Shown in pieces: positions 1 to 6,356 of a stretch of DNA of 18,403 nt; positions within the stretch are counted from its first letter, which is position 1, and each line of letters begins with the position of its first letter. Where the stretch lies: positions 1-18,403 of the forward strand of contig CAZUXE010000034.1 of NCBI GenBank assembly GCA_964624585.1. The letters are read 5' to 3'. This DNA comes from CAZUXE01 sp964624585. GTDB lineage: Bacteria > Hydrothermota > Tepidihabitantia > B3-TA06. Made by a program: the position numbers and the translations under genes. The notes beneath the pieces were generated by a model that was not told the origin of the DNA, made no database searches, and saw nothing but the letters and a program-made list of their open reading frames with translations.

Positions 1-174
1 GGTGAGCATGGCGTATTGAGTCTATACGATGCATCAGGAAAACGGATTGGGCAAAAGGATGTGAACGGTACATCAAGCGTCAATTTTAATGCAGGCTATT
101 CATCAGGCGTCTATTTTGTTCAATTGAAATCGAGACTGGGAAAAATAAGTAAAAAAGCTGTTGTTATTCGCTAA
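1..174 (+). CDS. C-terminal end of a secreted protein with a T9SS-type sorting tail (5' truncated)
   Basis: Frame 1 is open from the first base to a TAA at 172-174 and gives 57 residues; the start lies outside the window. The end has the beta-sandwich look of T9SS type A C-terminal sorting domains: a strand with LYDASGKRIG, then GVYFVQLKS, then a basic last strand KISKKAVVIR. In T9SS bacteria such tails carry a Sec-exported protein across the outer membrane and are removed or used for anchoring. The passenger cannot be identified from this fragment. The alternative is a FlgD-Ig-like domain, which has the same fold and is hard to separate without a profile search. No hairpin with a T-run follows the stop. 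Confidence 0.75.
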   Translation, partial: GEHGVLSLYDASGKRIGQKDVNGTSSVNFNAGYSSGVYFVQLKSRLGKISKKAVVIR

Positions 175-373
175 AATTTGACTGTTTGATGGAAAAGAAT
201 AAAGCCCTCCACTTCTCCTTCCTATAGATATATACGCCGTAGCGTTAGGTAATCCACCTTGCAGGCATAACTACCTTAGTAAGCAAGTGATAGTGCTGAC
301 GTTTACAAAGCACATTTGAGATAACGAAACGAAGTACACTCCTAAAACAAAGCCAGGCCACAGGTGCAGTTAG

Positions 374-401
374 TTGACAAGCTTAAATTTTCGGATATGC
401 T
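374..401 (+). promoter_or_regulatory. Putative sigma70-type promoter upstream of the LigT-like gene
   Basis: TTGACA at 374-379 and TATGCT at 396-401 are separated by 16 bases. Transcription would start near 408. That lies about 29 bases before the ATG at 437, but almost on top of the alternative ATG at 410. The region 175-373 upstream shows no gene; it holds only a weak GTGCT/AGCAC inverted repeat (293-297 and 309-313). Confidence 0.4.
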
Positions 402-436
402 AAGTGTATATGATTCATAAAGTTGCGTCGCCAGAG

Positions 437-976
437 ATGTTTGGGGTAGTAACCTTGTTGCAAGAAAGTTACCATTCACGAGTTGAAAAATTATGGCATG
501 AACTTGAGGAGCAATTTCAAATTCCCCATCTCTACGATAAACCCATAGCGCATTTTTCCTATCATGTCGCAGCTAAGTATGATGAGGATAAGCTAAAGTC
601 AATAATGGATCAATTCGTTAAATATAAAAAAACATTCAAGGTTAGGACTGAGGGTCTTGGCGTGTTCAATAAATCCGAACCAGTAGTATACATACCGGTT
701 ATACGCAATACTCAACTTGCAACCTTTCATCGCTCACTGTGGGAACTGATAAACCCATGGGCTAAAGACGCACTTAGCTACTATCATCCTGATAGCTGGA
801 TGCCACATATTACCTTAGTTCATGGAAATGTTCCTATGGAAAAGCTGCCTCACATTGTTGGACATTTGGCAAGCTACGATTTTAACTGGGAATTTGAGGT
901 ATCTAATCTTTCAATTATATGCTCTGCTCGTTCAACAATCGACCCTGAACTTCAGTTTAAGCTACCTTCTGCATAA
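437..976 (+). CDS. 2H phosphoesterase, LigT / 2'-5' RNA ligase-like protein
   Basis: The protein has the two HxS/T motifs of the 2H phosphoesterase superfamily: HFS (residues 39-41 from the start used here) and HIT (124-126), the latter in the context MPHITLVHG. Enzymes of this superfamily act on 2'-5' or cyclic phosphodiester bonds of RNA or small nucleotides; the substrate here cannot be told. The length (179 residues) fits a single-domain member. I chose the ATG at 437 because family members as I recall them begin close to this MFGVVTLL segment, and because it leaves a short leader after the putative promoter at 374-401. GTG 404 and ATG 410 are in-frame alternatives adding 11 or 9 residues, and no start has a convincing Shine-Dalgarno site. 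It appears to be a single-gene unit, separated from the next cluster by a hairpin and a second promoter. Confidence 0.85.
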   Translation: MFGVVTLLQESYHSRVEKLWHELEEQFQIPHLYDKPIAHFSYHVAAKYDEDKLKSIMDQFVKYKKTFKVRTEGLGVFNKSEPVVYIPVIRNTQLATFHRSLWELINPWAKDALSYYHPDSWMPHITLVHGNVPMEKLPHIVGHLASYDFNWEFEVSNLSIICSARSTIDPELQFKLPSA

Positions 977-992
977 AACTTATATTTGACAA

Positions 993-1014
993 CTAACCTT
1001 ATCCGATAAGTTAG
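993..1014 (+). repeat. Imperfect hairpin after the LigT-like gene
   Basis: CTAAC (993-997) and TTAT (999-1002) pair with ATAA (1006-1009) and GTTAG (1010-1014) around the loop CCG, leaving C998 bulged: nine pairs in all. It starts 16 bases after the preceding stop. There is no T-run behind it, so it is at most a weak or factor-dependent transcription end. Confidence 0.4.
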
Positions 1015-1061
1015 ACAGGTCTCTTTCTGCCTGAAAATCATAGCAATTAGCTAGAATTCTC

Positions 1062-1089
1062 TTGACTCATCTTCTATCCCGACTATAGT
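1062..1089 (+). promoter_or_regulatory. Putative sigma70-type promoter of the glutaredoxin/FTR cluster
   Basis: TTGACT (1062-1067) and TATAGT (1084-1089) are 16 bases apart, the same spacing as at the other candidate promoters of this window. The predicted transcript start near 1096 lies just upstream of the Shine-Dalgarno sequence of the glutaredoxin gene. Confidence 0.5.
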
Positions 1090-1118
1090 CTTTGTAAATG
1101 AAAATAGGAGTTCATGAG

Positions 1119-1397
1119 ATGCAGATTAATCATGTTGATGGTAAAAATAAGGGGAAGGTAATTCTTTACGCGCTTAGCACCTGCGTTTGGTGTCGAAAAA
1201 CCAAAAACCTTCTCAATACTTTAGGGGTTGAGTATTCATACATAGATATGGATAAGCTTTCGCATGACGATAAGAAAAGAATTTTGGATGAAATGGCTAA
1301 ATTCAATCCTGCATGTACCTTTCCTACAATGATAGTAGACGACGATATCTGTATACGCGGATACAAAGAAGATAATATAAAAAAAGCGCTAGAATAA
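1119..1397 (+). CDS. Glutaredoxin-family protein with a CVWC active site
   Basis: This small thiol-disulfide oxidoreductase of the thioredoxin fold has 92 residues. The first strand (VILYAL) leads to the redox motif CVWC and a following helix rich in Lys. The cis-proline loop is TFPTMIV and the late glycine is in RGYKED, as in glutaredoxins and NrdH-redoxins. Two further cysteines (in NPACTF and DDICI) lie outside the active site. I place the start at ATG 1119, which has GGAG at 1107-1110 (8-base spacing) and gives the N-terminus MQINHVDGKNKG usual for this group; an in-frame ATG at 1098 would add seven residues and has no such site. The stop is two bases before the FTR-like gene, which is the likely electron donor. 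The partner substrate is not visible here. Confidence 0.88.
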   Translation: MQINHVDGKNKGKVILYALSTCVWCRKTKNLLNTLGVEYSYIDMDKLSHDDKKRILDEMAKFNPACTFPTMIVDDDICIRGYKEDNIKKALE

Positions 1398-1399
1398 CT

Positions 1400-1927
1400 A
1401 TGGATGAAAATACCGAAATTAATGTCAGTTCTCAGGAAATTAAGAAATTATTCGATAAACTCACTAAAAACGCAAAGACCTCTGGTTATTACCTGAATCC
1501 TGATAAAGAATTCACGAATGCCTTGCTTGAAGCTCTACTGATTAATGAAAAACGTTACGGTTATCAAGGATGTCCTTGTCGTCTATCTGCTGAAAACAGA
1601 CTTGAAGATCTTGATATAATTTGTCCTTGCGATTATCGAGACGCCGACGTGGATGAATTTGGTTCTTGTTACTGTGCGCTTTATGTATCGTCTGATATTG
1701 CGGAAGGGAAAAAAGAACCCCAACCCATACCTGAACGCCGGCCTATACGTAAGGAACGAATGCAATTTAAGTCCAACGCTGCTTTTCAACACAAAACTGA
1801 TACATCGGGACTTTCTAAGCCGGTCTGGCGCTGCAGGGTATGCGGTTATCTTTGCGCTCGTGACGCACCGCCTACCGTATGTCCTATATGTAAGGCTGGA
1901 AAAGACCGATTCGAACGCTTTATGTAA
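1400..1927 (+). CDS. Ferredoxin:thioredoxin reductase catalytic chain fused to a rubredoxin-like domain
   Basis: Residues 1-105 match the FTR catalytic (beta) chain: CPC (58-60), CPC (75-77) and CYC (90-92, followed by ALYV), which supply the ligands of a 4Fe-4S cluster and the redox-active disulfide. Such enzymes use ferredoxin electrons to reduce a disulfide on a thioredoxin or glutaredoxin partner. After a Pro/Arg-rich linker (105-140), the C-terminus has CRVC (145-148) and CPIC (161-164), the paired knuckles of a rubredoxin-type iron site, plus C152. FTR-rubredoxin fusions are known from methanogens (ferredoxin:disulfide reductase); plant FTR lacks the second domain. The gene follows the glutaredoxin gene by two bases with no strong Shine-Dalgarno of its own, which suggests coupled translation. 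No variable (alpha) FTR chain is encoded nearby. Confidence 0.9.
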   Translation: MDENTEINVSSQEIKKLFDKLTKNAKTSGYYLNPDKEFTNALLEALLINEKRYGYQGCPCRLSAENRLEDLDIICPCDYRDADVDEFGSCYCALYVSSDIAEGKKEPQPIPERRPIRKERMQFKSNAAFQHKTDTSGLSKPVWRCRVCGYLCARDAPPTVCPICKAGKDRFERFM

Positions 1928-1960
1928 TCTATAAGATAACGATTAAAACGGAGGAAAGAG

Positions 1961-3424
1961 ATGAAAAAGAAGAGTTTTATTCAACTCTTAGCAACGGCAT
2001 TGCTCTTCATAAGCATAACGTCATGTTTTACAACAATAAAGCATAGCTTTGTCAAAGATAGAATTGAAGGCATAGCTACGATTCAAGAGCTTGATAAGGC
2101 TGCAGTATTTTCCTTTGCTATAATGAGTGATAACAAGGGCGACGCTTTACCTAAAGCCGAGTTTACAAACATGGTTAATTGGATTAAAGATGCCGATGAT
2201 GCTTTTGTTATAGGTCTTGGTGACCATGTCAAAAAAGGGTGGGAAAATGACTTTCTACCCTTCCTATCACAGGACGCTTGGTGGCATAATAACTTCTATC
2301 CTAACGTCGCTGATGGCGAAAATGAATATTACGGCAAAAGCCAGGCGGATTGGGGGGCAGGCGCACCAATACTGGATATGGTGCATCTATCTGAAAGGCC
2401 GCATGTTAAAATAAGGAAAAATGGTTGTGAATACTACACACAAATAGAAATTAAAGGTTATCGAATACACCTTATCCAACTACACTATTCAGATAGTCCG
2501 GCTGATGCAGATATTGCTTTTAACGAAAGTTCCCGCGCTTATTTAATCAATACCCTAAAATCCATCCACAAGGGCAAACACGATATAATTATAGTCGCTG
2601 CACATTCTCACGATGGTTTCTGGCTTGATGAACTTTCTAAAGAGCGTCAAGCCATAGTTGCGGAAAAAGCTGACCTTTTACTTTCGGCCACCACTCATTT
2701 CTTTACCCGAAACTACCTTCCGGAATATGAAAACTCAGGCGCACTTTGTATCAATACAGGCTCAATTACACACCCTTTTTCATACTGTCCTGCAGGTTAC
2801 GTTGAAGTACATGTTTTGGAAAATCCATTTTCTCTGCTTGTCCAGTACATTGATGCCTCAGAAACAAGCCTTACAGAACAAATAGGTATTGATGACTACG
2901 CATTTGTTCCCAAGCGTGAAATGCAGTATACTAACTATGCTTGGATTAAACTTATCAATGGTCCAATTTTCGCAACGCATTTCCGTAAACCTAGAAAGGA
3001 TGAAGACTTAAGTCAAGCATTTTTTGAGCTTAATAGCGCTGTTTCAAAAGAAGAGCTACGTTCGCTTATACAAAAAACAATGTGTGAGCGTTGTGGAACA
3101 GATGAGGCCTATACCGAACCGGCGGATGGTCTACCTGCGGGTAAAGTGGATATGCGAAATCTGTGGAAGGTTTTTCCATACAATAATAAAATCTATATAC
3201 TTTACCTTACGGCAGAGGAAGTAAAACAGGTTTTTGACGATAAAATAGCACTTGAAGGCCGCAAGCAAATCAAACTTGCTATCAACTCCTACAACGGCAC
3301 TTATCTTATTAAACATTTAGGTATTCCAGATGATCGGTGGGAGAAGAGCAATTTTAGCGAAATACAAATGCTTCTTTTCCAATTCATTGACTCTAAGCGA
3401 AAAACGTCAGTCCGCTTAAAATAA
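1961..3424 (+). CDS. Lipoprotein with metallophosphoesterase fold and 5'-nucleotidase-like C-terminus
   Basis: A 487-residue exported lipoprotein: a basic start, a hydrophobic segment and the lipobox ITSC (Cys22). Residues 50-300 follow the calcineurin-like phosphoesterase plan: SDNKGD (56-61), GLGDH (85-89), GENEYYG (119-125), AHSH (214-217) and ATTHFF (243-248). Several metal-site residues differ from the family consensus: DxH has Lys59, GNH reads GEN, and the second His of GHxH is Phe248. Residues about 385-450 (AGKVDMRNLWKVFPYNN, then LYLTAEEV) resemble the C-terminal substrate domain of UshA-type 5'-nucleotidases, though it is short. It may be a periplasmic nucleotidase or phosphodiesterase, or a binding protein that lost catalysis. 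GGAGG at 1951-1955 precedes the start, and the gene is 33 bases after the FTR-like gene. Confidence 0.75.
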   Translation: MKKKSFIQLLATALLFISITSCFTTIKHSFVKDRIEGIATIQELDKAAVFSFAIMSDNKGDALPKAEFTNMVNWIKDADDAFVIGLGDHVKKGWENDFLPFLSQDAWWHNNFYPNVADGENEYYGKSQADWGAGAPILDMVHLSERPHVKIRKNGCEYYTQIEIKGYRIHLIQLHYSDSPADADIAFNESSRAYLINTLKSIHKGKHDIIIVAAHSHDGFWLDELSKERQAIVAEKADLLLSATTHFFTRNYLPEYENSGALCINTGSITHPFSYCPAGYVEVHVLENPFSLLVQYIDASETSLTEQIGIDDYAFVPKREMQYTNYAWIKLINGPIFATHFRKPRKDEDLSQAFFELNSAVSKEELRSLIQKTMCERCGTDEAYTEPADGLPAGKVDMRNLWKVFPYNNKIYILYLTAEEVKQVFDDKIALEGRKQIKLAINSYNGTYLIKHLGIPDDRWEKSNFSEIQMLLFQFIDSKRKTSVRLK

Positions 3425-3435
3425 GGAAGAATTTT

Positions 3436-3780
3436 ATGAACAAAAAATAGTGTTGTTTGCTTTTCAGGGCGAAGCAATGTGCTTTATGCACGTTATGTTA
3501 AGTTAAATGCCTTAGAAATGGAGACTAAGAGATATGACGTCAAAGTAGTTATTGAAGGAGCGGCTACCGCCCTTATTCCCAAGTTTGCAAACAAAACCCA
3601 AGCTTTTACAAATCTCTATACAAAATTCAAGAATGCGAGACTTATCGATTGCGTTTGCAAGGCTTGCGCTGAAAAAATGGGAGCGCTTCAGGCTGCCCTG
3701 GAACAAAACCTCCCTTTCTCTCCGGCCATCCTTCAGTAACTAAATATATAGAATCTGGTTATCAGGTTTTGATATTCTAA
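3436..3780 (+). pseudogene. DsrE-family (YchN-like) gene broken by three apparent frameshifts
   Basis: Pieces of one DsrE-like protein lie in three frames. KIVLFAFQGEAMCFMHVML (3444-3500) is followed, one frame away, by NALEMETKRYDVKVVIEG and on to DCVCKACAEKMGALQ and LPFS (3506-3720), then in a third frame by GHPSVTKYIESGYQVLIF and TAA (3724-3780). Together they reproduce the usual order of this family, including the CxxC near the end. The ATG at 3436 has a good Shine-Dalgarno (GGAAG, 3425-3429), but it reads into TAG after four codons; one more A in the A6 run (3442-3447) would restore it. The second break is a tandem GTTAA duplication (3497-3506). The third, near 3720, may reflect a small deletion. 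It starts 11 bases after the preceding gene, so it was probably the last gene of that operon. DsrE-like proteins commonly act in sulfur transfer. Sequencing error beside the gap is the alternative. Confidence 0.8.
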
Positions 3781-3786
3781 ATTCCA

Positions 3787-3886
3787 NNNNNNNNNNNNNN
3801 NNNNNNNNNNNNNNNNNNNNNNNNNNNNNNNNNNNNNNNNNNNNNNNNNNNNNNNNNNNNNNNNNNNNNNNNNNNNNNNNNNNNNN
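3787..3886. other. Scaffold gap (100 N) with matching flanks
   Basis: Exactly 100 N, a placeholder size. The 12 bases before it (3775-3786) and the 12 after it (3887-3898) are both TTCTAAATTCCA, so the two contigs may simply overlap and the true gap may be empty. The stretch 3899-4049 is AT-rich and I see no gene in it. Confidence 0.95.
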
Positions 3887-4049
3887 TTCTAAATTCCACA
3901 TCTTATGAATATAAAGTCATAACTATAAAGATTACACCTTTTTTGCAAAGTCAAGTTAAAATTACTCCGAGCAAAACCAGATAACTAATTTGTTTAAGAA
4001 AAAAAACATCGGTTCCGTATAATAAAAAAATTCGATAATTAAGTGGAAG

Positions 4050-4125
4050 TCGGGGAGAGAGGATTCGAACCTCCGATCTCCTGCTCCCAAAGCAGGCGCG
4101 TTAAGCCGGGCTACGCTACTCCCCG
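4050..4125 (-). tRNA. tRNA-Pro (anticodon UGG)
   Basis: The minus strand folds as a full cloverleaf. The acceptor stem is CGGGGAG/CTCCCCG, the D stem GCGT/ACGC with an 11-base loop, and the anticodon stem CCTGC/GCAGG around TTTGGGA (anticodon TGG). A five-base variable loop follows, then the T stem GGAGG/CCTCT (one G-T pair) around TTCGAAT. The discriminator is A (4050). No CCA is encoded, so a CCA-adding enzyme would be needed. The identity elements G35 and G36 fit proline. It lies on the same strand as, and downstream of, the RdgB operon. T-runs of seven and eight further downstream (about 3990-4033) could help end transcription. Confidence 0.96.
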
Positions 4126-4153
4126 TATAGTGTAATTCAAATTTTAATTTTCC

Positions 4154-4189
4154 GCTGCATCTAGCTTCAAATGGTTAGTAAAATGCAGC
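4154..4189. repeat. Perfect 7-bp inverted repeat between rdgB and tRNA-Pro
   Basis: GCTGCAT (4154-4160) and ATGCAGC (4183-4189) are exact reverse complements with a 22-base spacer. It lies 28 bases upstream of the tRNA on the minus strand and downstream of rdgB. It could form a hairpin, but it has no T-run on either side, so its function is open. Confidence 0.55.
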
Positions 4190-4244
4190 ATAATCATCCA
4201 AGAGACCTAAGTATATGCCAGCTTGTTTAAGAGTCAATACATAC

Positions 4245-4832
4245 CTATCGAGTTTTCAAATATTCAGCTAATTTACGAAGGGCTTTTGCGCGATGGCTTA
4301 TTTGATTCTTTATTTTCATACCCAGTTGGGCGTTAGTTTTTGAAAATCCCTGTGGAATAAAAATAGGATCGTAGCCAAAACCTTCTGCTCCTTCATAACT
4401 AAAGGCAATCCAACCTTCCATTGTTCCTTCAAATACCTTTACTTCATTACCATCAAGAAGAGCAATAGTTGCTCTAAATCGTGCTGTTCTATCATATAAA
4501 GGAACACTGCGCAACTCATTTAAAAGCATACTACACTTTTCAGTATGAGGTAGGTTTTCACCTCCGTATCTTGCAGAAAAAACACCTGGTTTGCCGTCAA
4601 GGGCGTCAACTTCAAGCCCGGAATCTTCACCTGCAATAAATTCCTTAAATTGGTCGGAGTATGCTCTAGCTTTGAGAATGGCGTTTTCACGGTAATCGCC
4701 TCCCTCTACAACCTCTTTCGGCAATAAAGAAAGCTCGCGGGGAGAATATACCATACATACTCCCGCGAGTACTTTCTTAAACTCTTTTAATTTACCTCGA
4801 TTGCCGGTTGCAATCAGTAATTTACTGAGCAT
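4245..4832 (-). CDS. rdgB: RdgB/HAM1-type XTP/dITP diphosphatase
   Basis: Hydrolyses non-canonical purine nucleoside triphosphates (dITP, XTP, ITP) to monophosphates, keeping them out of nucleic acids; cytoplasmic. The 195-residue length is typical. Family motifs are in order: ATGNRGKLKEF (8-18, phosphate-binding), GEDSGLEVDALDGKPG (68-83, with the catalytic Asp70), FSARYGG (85-91), FGYDPIF (152-158) and KNQISHRAKAL (175-185, base recognition). The ATG overlaps the end of the SPOR lipoprotein gene by 11 bases, and its GGAGG lies inside that gene, so translation is likely coupled. It is the last protein gene of the minus-strand operon. Confidence 0.96.
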   Translation of the reverse strand: MLSKLLIATGNRGKLKEFKKVLAGVCMVYSPRELSLLPKEVVEGGDYRENAILKARAYSDQFKEFIAGEDSGLEVDALDGKPGVFSARYGGENLPHTEKCSMLLNELRSVPLYDRTARFRATIALLDGNEVKVFEGTMEGWIAFSYEGAEGFGYDPIFIPQGFSKTNAQLGMKIKNQISHRAKALRKLAEYLKTR

Positions 4833-5244
4833 TTACCTCCGTCTGTACAATCCAGGCGTCGGCAAAACCAAGATTTTTTGCCTTTTCTCGTAGAATTTCG
4901 GCATCCGAACGGTTCTGATAATCGCCAATACGAACCTTATAGTATGGGGGATCGTATTCTACGTATACCCGTTCGGTGAACTTGAAACGTGCGTCACTGG
5001 CAATTTTCTCCGCACCATCGTTGGTATTGGAGGCAAAAATCTGAACTCTGTAACCAGGGACGGTAGTTCCTGTTGTAGTTGTTGTAGCGGTTGTTGTTGT
5101 AGCGCCGGAGTTGTTATTTTCCATATCATAGAGTGAATAATCTTCTCCGGGAGAAACTACCTTGGTGGTTTTGCGGTTGGCACAGCCAAGTCCCATAGCT
5201 GCGACAGCTACAAAAATAAGAGCCAGTGTAGTTATACGTTTCAT
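4822..5244 (-). CDS. SPOR-domain lipoprotein
   Basis: A 140-residue envelope protein. The basic start and hydrophobic segment end at AAMGLGC (Cys21), a plausible though not ideal lipobox. A Thr-rich low-complexity linker (49-61, from GTT/TGT-like repeats on the plus strand at about 5067-5103) leads to a SPOR domain (63-137): YRVQIFAS, YKVRIGDY, then a helix with EILREKAKNLG. SPOR domains bind denuded glycan strands of peptidoglycan, often at division sites, so this protein probably sits between membrane and wall. AGGAGG precedes the start. The gap to the upstream manC is 11 bases and the end overlaps rdgB. Confidence 0.88.
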   Translation of the reverse strand: MKRITTLALIFVAVAAMGLGCANRKTTKVVSPGEDYSLYDMENNNSGATTTTATTTTTGTTVPGYRVQIFASNTNDGAEKIASDARFKFTERVYVEYDPPYYKVRIGDYQNRSDAEILREKAKNLGFADAWIVQTEVNAQ

Positions 5245-5255
5245 TTATGCACCTC

Positions 5256-6314
5256 CTAGGGTTTCAGACGAGCGCGCTGTGCAAGAATTTTTTTAACATC
5301 AGCGGCTCTATCCTTTGCACATACAAGTACTTTATTACCGGATTTTACAACTATTAAATCGCGGACTCCCAAGAGAGCAATCTCGCCGTCTTCGGCAACC
5401 GCGATGCAACCTTCACTATCTTGCACTATAAGTTTACCAATCCTAGTGTTTTTGTCAAGTCCTTGTGGTAAATGACGTTCCACAGCTGTCCATGAGCCTA
5501 CGTCGTCCCATTTGAAGCGAGCAGGCAGTACTGCTACGTTTTTAGCTTTCTCCATTATCGCGTAATCTATTGAAGTCGCTTCCAACTTAGCGTATGTCTT
5601 TTTAAGAATAGGTTTAGAGGTATTTGAAGCAAGCAGAGCGTGGTAGGTTTCAAAATGATGTTTTTGAAACGCCTCTACAATATCTTCCACGCGCCATGCG
5701 AAAATTCCAGAGTTCCACAAAAAATTCCCCGATTTAATATATCGCTGTGCTGTTTTTTTGTCAGGCTTCTCACGAAAGCGTTTGACCTTAAAACCTTGTT
5801 TCCCAAGTGGTGATGAAGAGTTAAATTCAATATATCCGTAACCTGTTTCCGACCTTACAGGCTCTATGCCGAAAGTAACTAAGTATCCTTTTTGAGCCAA
5901 CTTAGCTGCGGCACGCAAATCGCTCAAAAAACTTCTTCGAGGGCTAATCAAATGGTCTGCTGGCAGTATTGTCATTATAGCGTCTGGTTTATGCAAAAGA
6001 GTCCTTGTCGCTAGAGCAATAGCCGGAGCGGTGTTTCGCGCCATAGGTTCAACAATAATGTTTTCTTTCCTAATTCCTTTGATTTCTTTTCTAAGGGAGT
6101 CAACAAGGTAAGGAGGAAGCACATAAAATATGTTTCTCTTTGGAATTAATGGACTTATGCGTTCAAGGGTTTCTTGTATCATTGTTTTATTAGAAAATAT
6201 TCGCAGGAATTGTTTGGGTCTTTCAGGTGTGCTTAATGGCCAAAAGCGTTCGCCTTTTCCACCTACCAGTAGTACTGCATATATTTCTGGAAGTTTAGTG
6301 GTTTTGGAAGTCAT
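5256..6314 (-). CDS. manC: Mannose-1-phosphate guanylyltransferase (monofunctional)
   Basis: Makes GDP-mannose from mannose-1-phosphate and GTP, a precursor for lipopolysaccharide, capsule or protein glycans. At 352 residues it contains only the nucleotidyltransferase part; the cupin phosphomannose-isomerase domain of bifunctional enzymes is missing. Motifs: the signature LLVGGKGERFWPLS (15-28), with Glu22 and Phe24 where many members have Thr and Leu; KQFLRIF (34-40); VEPMARNTAPAIALA (88-102); PADH (118-121); FREKPD (180-185); NSGIFAW (201-207); and KWDDVGSW (268-275). GGAGG precedes the start, 42 bases after the DUF3108 gene. Assignment to the mannose branch rests on the WDDVGSW and EPMARNTAPA motifs. 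Confidence 0.94.
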   Translation of the reverse strand: MTSKTTKLPEIYAVLLVGGKGERFWPLSTPERPKQFLRIFSNKTMIQETLERISPLIPKRNIFYVLPPYLVDSLRKEIKGIRKENIIVEPMARNTAPAIALATRTLLHKPDAIMTILPADHLISPRRSFLSDLRAAAKLAQKGYLVTFGIEPVRSETGYGYIEFNSSSPLGKQGFKVKRFREKPDKKTAQRYIKSGNFLWNSGIFAWRVEDIVEAFQKHHFETYHALLASNTSKPILKKTYAKLEATSIDYAIMEKAKNVAVLPARFKWDDVGSWTAVERHLPQGLDKNTRIGKLIVQDSEGCIAVAEDGEIALLGVRDLIVVKSGNKVLVCAKDRAADVKKILAQRARLKP

Positions 6315-6356
6315 AGGATAAGTCCTCCAATATTTTTCTCTAGAGCCAAAAGAAGG

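Noticed and set aside
3479..3739. An independent 86-residue gene starting at GTG 3479
   Set aside because: The start is inside the AMCFMHV segment of the DsrE-like sequence read in another frame, so it is a fragment of the broken gene.
3990..4033. Rho-independent terminator behind tRNA-Pro
   Set aside because: T7 and T8 runs exist on the minus strand, but only an ATCG/CGAT stem of four pairs with a long loop precedes the second run.
5067..5103. Trinucleotide-like repeat (TTG/GTA rich) as a repeat array or CRISPR-like element
   Set aside because: It simply encodes the Thr-rich linker of the SPOR lipoprotein.
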